Origin: Hyphomicrobiales bacterium
GTDB lineage: Bacteria; Pseudomonadota; Alphaproteobacteria; Rhizobiales; Aestuariivirgaceae
Direction of reading: 5' to 3'
Length of the DNA: 11,946 nucleotides
Assembly (NCBI GenBank): GCA_023266715.1
Contig: JAHFPK010000057.1
Span: 1-11,946 of the forward strand
The notes beneath the pieces were generated by a model. The model had not been told where the DNA came from. It did no database searches and was given only the letters and a program-made list of their open reading frames with translations. This document shows positions 7,045 to 11,946 of this stretch, piece after piece (positions within the stretch are counted from its first letter, which is position 1; each line of letters begins with the position of its first letter). The translations under genes were made by a program, and so were the position numbers.

Positions 7045-7641
7045 ATGAAACTTGATTCAAAATATTTCGACAAAATTCGCATCAAAACCGGCCCGAACAA
7101 GAAGGAACCGCCGGCCCCTACCATGTGCGAATGGCCGGGTTGCGAAAAGCCGTCGCGCCACAAGGCCCCTAAGGGACGGGGTGCCGAAGGGCAATTCTAT
7201 AACTACTGCACCCAGCACGTGCAGGAGTACAATAAGACCTATAACTACTTTGACGGCATGAAGGATGACGCCGTGGCGGGTTTCCAGAAAGATGCCCAGA
7301 CCGGCCACCGTCCTACCTGGAAATTGGGCCAGAACGCCTATGCCAATATCAATGGCATGCGGCGCAAGGCTAGAAATGTGAACGATCCCTATGCCATATT
7401 CACCCAGACCGCCGAGAACATTCATCCAAAACTGGGGCGCGCCCTGCGCAAAAATGAAATCAAGGCTCTGAACACCTTGGGATTGGACGAAAATGCCACG
7501 GCTGAGAAAGCCAAGTCCCAGTACAAGATCCTGGTAAAACGCCTCCATCCCGATGCCAACGGCGGCTCACGCGAGAACGAAGACACACTGAAAGCGGTGA
7601 TCCATGCCTACGACACATTGCGGGCCAGCGGTTTCTGCTAG
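7045..7641 (+). CDS. J-domain protein with N-terminal Cys/His knuckle
   Basis: The 198-residue protein has a C-terminal J-domain (about 142-193) with the essential HPD tripeptide at 168-170 (KRLHPDANGG), so it should stimulate an Hsp70 ATPase. It lacks the G/F region, the CxxCxGxG zinc centre and the substrate domains of true DnaJ, so it is a type III J-protein. The N-terminal part holds Cys28-x4-Cys33 and Cys55-x2-His58, a possible zinc knuckle, inside a well-ordered segment (EGQFYNYCTQHVQEYNKTYNYF). Conserved-looking ATGHRPTWK-like text at 85-93 lies between the two parts. The start has no ribosome-binding site but matches the usual MKLDSKYFD opening I recall for this family. cobS follows after 60 bp on the same strand. 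The client protein is unknown. Confidence 0.85.
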   Translation: MKLDSKYFDKIRIKTGPNKKEPPAPTMCEWPGCEKPSRHKAPKGRGAEGQFYNYCTQHVQEYNKTYNYFDGMKDDAVAGFQKDAQTGHRPTWKLGQNAYANINGMRRKARNVNDPYAIFTQTAENIHPKLGRALRKNEIKALNTLGLDENATAEKAKSQYKILVKRLHPDANGGSRENEDTLKAVIHAYDTLRASGFC

Positions 7642-7660
7642 TTAGCTGAATGTCCGGAAC

Positions 7661-7689
7661 TTGCCGTCCCCCTTTGAACCGTTTAGAAC
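7661..7689 (+). promoter_or_regulatory. Candidate promoter for cobS-cobT
   Basis: TTGCCG (7661-7666) and TAGAAC (7684-7689) are separated by 17 bp; each matches 4 of 6 sigma-70 consensus bases. The predicted start near 7696 is too close to ATG 7702 for a normal leader, but would leave about 36 nt before the alternative ATG at 7732. No cobalamin riboswitch could fit in this 60-bp gap. Read-through from the J-protein gene is an equally good explanation for cobS expression. Confidence 0.28.
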
Positions 7690-7701
7690 CCAGAGCATTC
7701 C

Positions 7702-8721
7702 ATGACACGCTCGGAAGAGAAGAATGAACAGATGAATATTATGGCAAATGGTGAAGCCCACGGCATGCCCGATACCACCGCGTCGGTCAGTCAGCTCTTT
7801 GGCTTTGAGTCAAACATGATCGTGCCGTCCTATGCCGTGGCAACCGAACACGTGCCCGATCTTGATGAGGACTATCTCTTCAACCGCGATACCACGCTTG
7901 CCATTCTGGCAGGCTTTGCCTTCAACCGCCGCGTGATGATCACCGGCTACCATGGCACCGGCAAATCAACTCATATCGAGCAAGTGGCAGCGCGCCTCAA
8001 TTGGCCCTGTATCCGCATCAATCTCGACAGCCACATCAGCCGCATCGACCTCATCGGCAAGGATGCCATCGTGCTGCAGGATGGCAAGCAGATTACTGAA
8101 TTCCGCGAAGGCATTCTGCCCTGGGCTTACCAGCGCAATGTGGCCCTTGTCTTTGACGAATATGATGCGGGCCGCCCCGACGTGATGTTCGTCATCCAGC
8201 GCATTCTGGAATCTTCCGGCAAGCTCACCCTGCTTGACCAGTCGAAAGTCATTCGCCCCCACAAGGCATTCCGCCTTTTTTCAACGGCAAACACCGTGGG
8301 CCTTGGCGATACGACCGGCCTCTATCACGGCACCCAACAGATCAACCAAGCCCAGATGGATCGCTGGTCCATTGTCGCTGCCTTGAATTATCTGCCGCAT
8401 GCTCAGGAAACCGGCATCGTGCTGGCCAAGTGCAAAAACTACGACACGGAAAAGGGCAGAAAAACCGTCTCCAACATGGTGCGCATTGCTGATTTGACTC
8501 GCAACGCCTTCATGCAGGGCGATGTTTCAACCGTGATGAGTCCCAGAACCGTGATTACCTGGGCGCAGAACGCCGACATCTTTGGTGACCTTGGCTTTGC
8601 CTTCCGGCTGACGTTCTTGAACAAGTGTGACGAGCTTGAGCGCCCCATCGTGGCCGAATTCTATCAGCGCTGCTTTGGTGAGGAATTGCCCGAGTCATCC
8701 GCCCATGTGGCCATTGCCTGA
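7702..8721 (+). CDS. cobS: Aerobic cobaltochelatase subunit CobS (AAA+)
   Basis: CobS is the AAA+ ATPase of the CobNST chelatase, which inserts Co2+ into hydrogenobyrinic acid a,c-diamide in oxygen-dependent B12 synthesis. The 339-residue frame contains the Walker A motif GYHGTGKST (82-90), Walker B ALVFDEYD (148-155), a sensor-1-like STAN (194-197), DRWS (220-223) and SPRTVITW (280-287). Similarity to known CobS is strong from about residue 25 onward (VSQLFGFES). The start is uncertain. ATG 7702 has only a weak AGAG upstream. ATG 7732 (residue 11) is preceded by a purine-rich GGAAGAGAAG and would give 329 residues, closer to the usual CobS length. ATG 7741 is also possible. cobT follows after 14 bp. 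Confidence 0.96.
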   Translation: MTRSEEKNEQMNIMANGEAHGMPDTTASVSQLFGFESNMIVPSYAVATEHVPDLDEDYLFNRDTTLAILAGFAFNRRVMITGYHGTGKSTHIEQVAARLNWPCIRINLDSHISRIDLIGKDAIVLQDGKQITEFREGILPWAYQRNVALVFDEYDAGRPDVMFVIQRILESSGKLTLLDQSKVIRPHKAFRLFSTANTVGLGDTTGLYHGTQQINQAQMDRWSIVAALNYLPHAQETGIVLAKCKNYDTEKGRKTVSNMVRIADLTRNAFMQGDVSTVMSPRTVITWAQNADIFGDLGFAFRLTFLNKCDELERPIVAEFYQRCFGEELPESSAHVAIA

Positions 8722-8735
8722 AGACACATGCGCCA

Positions 8736-10622
8736 ATGGCAGAGACCCGTGAAGGCAGAGCAGAGGAATTCAAGCGCGTCCTGAGCGCCGCGATGAAAAC
8801 CATTGCCGACGATCCGGAACTCACCGTAAGCTTCGGCAATGAAGTTCCCGCCCTTTCCGGCAACAAGGCAAAGCTTCCGCAAGTCAGTAACCAAGCCACG
8901 CCCAAGGAGATCGCCATTACCCGTGGCCTCTCCGATAGCTTCGCGCTCAGGCTTTCCAATCACTCCGATCAGATTCACAGCAAATATCGGCCCGAGGGAA
9001 AAAATGCCCGTGCGGTTTTTGAAGCCGTAGAGCAGGCCCGCATTGAGGCGCTCGGAGCCAACGCTATGCCCGGCATGGCGCAGAATCTGAATGCTGCCCT
9101 GGAAGACCGTTTTGCCAAGGCCGTGGTCAACCGTTCCAGCAACCGCAAGGATACACCGCTTGAAGAGGCAGTGGCCCTCATTGTGCGCGAACGCCTGACT
9201 GGCGACGCGCCGCCCGCCAACGCCAAAATGTATGTGGATCTCTGGCGTCCCTGGGTTGAGGAAAAGGCGGCTGCACGCCTCAGCAAGCTTGGTAATGCCA
9301 TTCACGATCAAACGGAATTTGCTAGGGCCTCGCGCGATATCATCGCCGCCCTCGATATGGCCGATGAGCTTGGTGACGATCCTGATCAATCCGATGAAAT
9401 GAACGATCAGGACGAGCCCGATCCCGATTCCGGTGAACGCCAGGAATCACCTGACGGTGAAGAGCAGGAAAGCCAGCAATCGGCCGCCGAAGAGTTGCAA
9501 GAGTCCGAAGGCGATACTGATGCCTCTGAAATGGATTCCCAGCAAAAGGACATGGACGAGACCCCCGATGACATGGAGGGCGAGGAACAGGACGATGGCG
9601 AGGAACCCTGGCGGCCCCAGCTTCCCTTCTCGTCGCTCTCAAACGATAATTTTTACAAGGTCCACACCAACCAGTTCGACGAGGAAATTGCCGCCGAGGA
9701 CTTGTGTGACACCGAAGAGTTGACGCGGCTCCGCAATTATCTCGACAAACAATTGTCCAACCTGCAAGGCGTTGTGGCACGTCTCGCCAATCGCCTGCAG
9801 CGCCGCCTCATGGCCCAGCAGAACCGTTCATGGGATTTTGATCTCGAAGAGGGTGTGCTCAACACGGCCCGACTCGTGCGCATTGTCATCGACCCCATGC
9901 ATCCTCTCTCCTTCAAGGTGGAACAGGATACCAAATTCCGCGATACCGTGGTGACCCTGCTGCTCGACAATTCCGGTTCCATGCGTGGCCGCCCCATCAC
10001 GGTTGCCGCAACCTGTGCCGACATCCTGGCCAGAACCCTCGAACGTTGCGGCGTGAAAGTTGAAATTCTGGGCTTCACCACCAAGGCCTGGAAAGGCGGC
10101 CAGTCGCGCGAAAAATGGTTGGGCGCGGGAAAGCCCGCAAATCCCGGCAGGCTCAATGACCTGCGCCACATCATCTACAAATCCGCCGATCAGCCCTGGC
10201 GGCGCGCCAGGCGCAATCTCGGACTCATGATGCGTGAAGGCCTGCTCAAGGAAAACATTGATGGCGAAGCCTTGATCTGGGCGCATAATCGTTTGCTGGC
10301 CCGCTCGGAACAGCGTCGCATCCTGATGGTGATTTCCGATGGTGCTCCGGTTGACGATTCAACCCTTTCGGTCAACTCCGGAAACTATCTTGAACGGCAC
10401 CTGCGCCAGGTGATCACTGATATCGAAGGCAAATCACCCATTGAGCTCATCGCCATTGGCATCGGCCATGATGTGACGCGCTACTACAAACGCGCCGTAA
10501 CCATCATTGACGCCGAAGAACTGGGCGGCGCCATGACCGAAAAACTGGCCGAGCTCTTTGAAGAAAACGGCCCGCAGGACAGACGCGTAAGCCCCGCTCC
10601 GCGTCGGCGTGCCCGCGCGTGA
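8736..10622 (+). CDS. cobT: Aerobic cobaltochelatase subunit CobT (VWA)
   Basis: CobT partners CobS in a ring-shaped complex that drives the large subunit CobN during cobalt insertion. The 628-residue protein has an N-terminal helical CobT domain (about 8-205, including ARAVFEAVEQARIEALGA). A very acidic Asp/Glu/Gln-rich linker spans about 205-292. A second conserved block lies at 296-400, and a C-terminal von Willebrand A domain at about 403-610. The MIDAS metal site DNSGS (411-415) is intact and Asp535 in ISDGAP fits its later aspartate. The C-terminus is basic (RRRARA). cobS lies 14 bp upstream and the GNAT gene starts as GTGA across the stop. cobN is absent from the window, as is common where the three subunits are split. 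An ATG at 8728 is out of frame, so 8736 is the best start. Confidence 0.96.
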   Translation: MAETREGRAEEFKRVLSAAMKTIADDPELTVSFGNEVPALSGNKAKLPQVSNQATPKEIAITRGLSDSFALRLSNHSDQIHSKYRPEGKNARAVFEAVEQARIEALGANAMPGMAQNLNAALEDRFAKAVVNRSSNRKDTPLEEAVALIVRERLTGDAPPANAKMYVDLWRPWVEEKAAARLSKLGNAIHDQTEFARASRDIIAALDMADELGDDPDQSDEMNDQDEPDPDSGERQESPDGEEQESQQSAAEELQESEGDTDASEMDSQQKDMDETPDDMEGEEQDDGEEPWRPQLPFSSLSNDNFYKVHTNQFDEEIAAEDLCDTEELTRLRNYLDKQLSNLQGVVARLANRLQRRLMAQQNRSWDFDLEEGVLNTARLVRIVIDPMHPLSFKVEQDTKFRDTVVTLLLDNSGSMRGRPITVAATCADILARTLERCGVKVEILGFTTKAWKGGQSREKWLGAGKPANPGRLNDLRHIIYKSADQPWRRARRNLGLMMREGLLKENIDGEALIWAHNRLLARSEQRRILMVISDGAPVDDSTLSVNSGNYLERHLRQVITDIEGKSPIELIAIGIGHDVTRYYKRAVTIIDAEELGGAMTEKLAELFEENGPQDRRVSPAPRRRARA

Positions 10623-11143
10623 TCACACATATCAAAACCGAGCGCCTGGTCTTGCGTGGCCACAGCCTCCGGGATTTTGAAGCTCTCCACGCCATGTGGT
10701 GCGAACCCGCCGCCTATCGCCACATCACCGGCCGCCCCTCAACGCGCGAAGAATCCTGGAGCAGATTGCTCCGCTATTTGGGCCATTGGGCCCTGCTCGG
10801 TTTTGGCTATTGGGTGCTCGAAGAACTTTCAACTGGCACCTTCATGGGTGAAATGGGTTTTGCCGACTATCAGCGCGACATTGAGCCGTCCTTCGATGGC
10901 AGGCCCGAACTAGGTTGGGTGCTCGCAACAGCCGCCCATGGCAAAGGCTACGCAACCGAAGCCCTCACCGCGATAACATCATGGGGCGATGCCCATTTCG
11001 GCGGAAAAGAAACAACCTGCATGATCGCGCCTGAAAACACCGCTTCAATCCGCGTTGCCAGGAAAATCGGTTTCTTGAAAAAACTGGAAACCACGTACAA
11101 GGGCGAGCCTACGCTTGTGTTTTATCGCTCGCCCGCGCCTTAG
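10619..11143 (+). CDS. GNAT family N-acetyltransferase (RimJ/RimL-like)
   Basis: The 174-residue protein opens with the typical KTERLVLRG strand of the Acetyltransf_3 group. It carries an acetyl-CoA pyrophosphate loop AAHGKGYATEAL (105-116), where H-x-x-G-x-A stands for the usual Q/R-x-x-G-x-G/A. PENTASIRVARKIGF (138-152) forms the typical late helix. Relatives acetylate protein N-termini or small amines; no substrate can be given. It starts with GTG, and the GTGA overlap with the cobT stop makes it translationally coupled to cobT. A direct role in B12 synthesis is not implied by the family. Its stop overlaps the convergent hexapeptide acetyltransferase stop by 4 nt. Confidence 0.85.
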   Translation: MITHIKTERLVLRGHSLRDFEALHAMWCEPAAYRHITGRPSTREESWSRLLRYLGHWALLGFGYWVLEELSTGTFMGEMGFADYQRDIEPSFDGRPELGWVLATAAHGKGYATEALTAITSWGDAHFGGKETTCMIAPENTASIRVARKIGFLKKLETTYKGEPTLVFYRSPAP

Positions 11144-11784
11144 ACGTCATATTTTTCGAGAAACGCTTCGGCACCAAGCAGCCGCATGTCTTCGACAATC
11201 CCAGCGAGCTTGTCATGGCTCCAATCCCACCAGGCAAGCGAAATAATCCGCTCACTGATCTTCGGTTCAAAGCGCCAGCGCATGAATTTTGCCGGAATCC
11301 CTGTGACGATTGCATAGGACGGCACATCATGTGTTACTATGGCACCCGCTGCCACTACAGCCCCATGGCCAATCCGAACCCCCGGTTTGACAATGGCCCC
11401 ATGGCCAATCCACACATCATGGCCAATCTCCACCAGTTTTCCCCGCCGCCTTTCGCGAAATTCGCCATCGAGCTTGGCACCCAGGAAATATTCGTTGGCG
11501 CGGTAGGTGATCTTGTGTTGGCTCACCCGCTCAATCGGATGTTCAAGCGCATTGATCCGCGCATTTGAGGCTATGGCGCAGAACTTTCCGATCCGCGCAT
11601 AGATCACTTCCGCTTGGCGCTCGACATAGGAATAATCACCGAGTTCAGAATCGGAAAATGCCACGCGCTCCTTGATTTCAGTGAACCGCCCCAGCTTCGC
11701 ATTGCGCAAAACGGCAGAGGGATGAACAATCGGCTCCCCATCGCGTGTCGCTTTCGGTGAATGGCGCTTTGGCAGCTTGCTCAT
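11140..11784 (-). CDS. Hexapeptide-repeat acetyltransferase (phosphonate-associated/xenobiotic acetyltransferase type)
   Basis: The 214-residue protein is a left-handed beta-helix acyltransferase. Early hexapeptide turns lie at about 18-75 (IVHPSAVLRNAKLGRFTEI, then YARIGKFCAIASNARI). The loop EHPIERVSQHKITYR (81-95) is the region that carries the catalytic histidine in chloramphenicol/xenobiotic acetyltransferases. A second helix block covers 119-165 (IGHDVWIGHGAIVKPG), and the tail contains LAWWDWSHDKL. The overall pattern, especially the WWDW tail and RASQH/SQHK loop, resembles the hexapeptide family usually found with phosphonate (phn) genes. No phn gene is in this window, so the substrate stays open. 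Antibiotic resistance should not be assumed. The ATG lies 16 bp after the terminator stem of rpmB on the same strand, with only a weak AGG about 12 nt upstream. Confidence 0.82.
   Translation of the reverse strand: MSKLPKRHSPKATRDGEPIVHPSAVLRNAKLGRFTEIKERVAFSDSELGDYSYVERQAEVIYARIGKFCAIASNARINALEHPIERVSQHKITYRANEYFLGAKLDGEFRERRRGKLVEIGHDVWIGHGAIVKPGVRIGHGAVVAAGAIVTHDVPSYAIVTGIPAKFMRWRFEPKISERIISLAWWDWSHDKLAGIVEDMRLLGAEAFLEKYDV
11361..11428. repeat. DNA-level repeats encoding hexapeptide turns
   Basis: The 15-mer CCCCATGGCCAATCC occurs at 11361-11375 and again at 11397-11411. A shorter copy, CATGGCCAATC, begins at 11418. Offsets of the shared core are 36 and 18 bp, multiples of the 18 bp that encode one six-residue turn. 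They encode the successive IGHG/IGHD turns of the beta-helix on the minus strand. This is internal coding repetition, not a mobile or regulatory repeat. Confidence 0.7.
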
Positions 11785-11794
11785 GGCCGGCAGC

Positions 11795-11830
11795 CTAAAA
11801 CAAAAGCCGCCCGGATTGGAGCGGCTTTTG
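11795..11830 (-). terminator. Intrinsic terminator of rpmB
   Basis: CAAAAGCCGC (11801-11810) and GCGGCTTTTG (11821-11830) form a perfect 10-bp stem with a 10-nt loop. Read on the minus strand, after the rpmB stop at 11853, the stem runs into TTTTGTTTTAGG, a good U-rich tail. The hairpin lies 16 bp before the hexapeptide acetyltransferase start, so transcripts reaching that gene must read through it or begin within a few bases of it. Confidence 0.85.
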
Positions 11831-11852
11831 CAAATCCGGAGATTTGAAACGA

Positions 11853-11946
11853 TCAGGCAGCAGTTTTTTCTTCCAGCTTCTTGGCAACCGAGTTCTTGAG
11901 CTTGCGCGCCTTGGCGGAAAGTTCATCGCCATCAGCTTTCAAAAGA
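11853..11946 (-). CDS. rpmB: 50S ribosomal protein L28 (3' end only)
   Basis: The last 30 codons and TGA stop of a minus-strand gene run off the right edge of the window. The visible C-terminus, LLKADGDELSAKARKLKN followed by SVAKKLEEKTAA, fits the end of alphaproteobacterial L28 as I remember it (a pattern of LLKA-D-ELS-RAR-LK-IAKK). L28 helps assemble the large ribosomal subunit. A strong intrinsic terminator follows 22 bp after the stop, as expected for a highly expressed ribosomal protein gene. rpmB near cobT is also the order I recall in Hyphomicrobiales. The start and two thirds of the gene are outside the window. Confidence 0.8.
   Translation of the reverse strand, partial: LLKADGDELSAKARKLKNSVAKKLEEKTAA

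Noticed and set aside
7642..7701. Cobalamin riboswitch upstream of cobS
   Set aside because: The gap is 60 bp, far too short for the aptamer, and no B12-box-like sequence is visible.
9350..9605. Acidic low-complexity stretch in cobT as a possible insertion or assembly error
   Set aside because: An acidic linker between the N-terminal and VWA domains is normal for CobT, and the frame is continuous.
11361..11428. Short direct repeats as a CRISPR-like or regulatory array
   Set aside because: The 18/36-bp spacing matches hexapeptide codon periodicity inside a coding gene, and there are no spacers.
11140..11784. Chloramphenicol resistance gene
   Set aside because: The xenobiotic acetyltransferase-like fold alone does not show resistance, and the sequence fits the phosphonate-associated hexapeptide group better.

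Overview
The window reads as a core chromosomal segment of an alphaproteobacterium, most likely of the order Hyphomicrobiales (Rhizobiales). I infer this from the protein families and from a gene order I recall as typical of that order: accA - xerD - small membrane protein - aroK - aroB - CNNM/CorC-type transporter, then bolA - J-domain protein - cobS - cobT, and rpmB. Base composition is moderately GC-rich, genes are tightly packed, and no intergenic gap exceeds 300 bases. I see no insertion sequence, CRISPR array, prophage, tRNA or rRNA.

Layout. 1-271: a short Flp/type IVb pilin gene (+), too short for many gene finders, converging on accA. 272-2488 (minus strand): a 47-codon membrane microprotein gene whose end overlaps the start of xerD, then xerD, a 137-bp gap with an inverted repeat, and accA. 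2489-2610: a divergent promoter region. 2611-6712 (plus): a compact run aroK-aroB-corC-like-FAD reductase, joined by a 14-nt overlap, an ATGA overlap and a 1-nt gap, so probably one transcript. 6709-6984 (minus): bolA, converging on the FAD gene with overlapping stop codons. 7045-11143 (plus): J-domain protein, cobS, cobT and a GNAT acetyltransferase. 11140-11784 (minus): a hexapeptide-repeat acetyltransferase, again converging through a 4-nt stop overlap. 11795-11830: an intrinsic terminator. 11853-11946: the 3' end of rpmB (ribosomal protein L28), cut by the window edge.

Roles. aroK and aroB supply two shikimate-pathway steps. accA encodes the carboxyltransferase alpha subunit for malonyl-CoA. 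xerD encodes the chromosome-dimer recombinase. cobS and cobT encode two of the three subunits of the aerobic cobaltochelatase for vitamin B12; the large subunit CobN is not in the window. BolA is linked to iron-sulfur and stress physiology in other bacteria. The J-protein is a probable Hsp70 co-chaperone with a putative metal-binding knuckle.

Novelty. Most of the window is ordinary housekeeping DNA and I do not see a defence system or other clearly new machine. The points most worth following are the overlapping microprotein upstream of xerD, the near-leaderless promoter and Cys/His knuckle of the J-protein beside bolA and cobST, the orphan Flp pilin with deviant composition, and the repeated use of 4-nt convergent stop overlaps that leave no room for a terminator.
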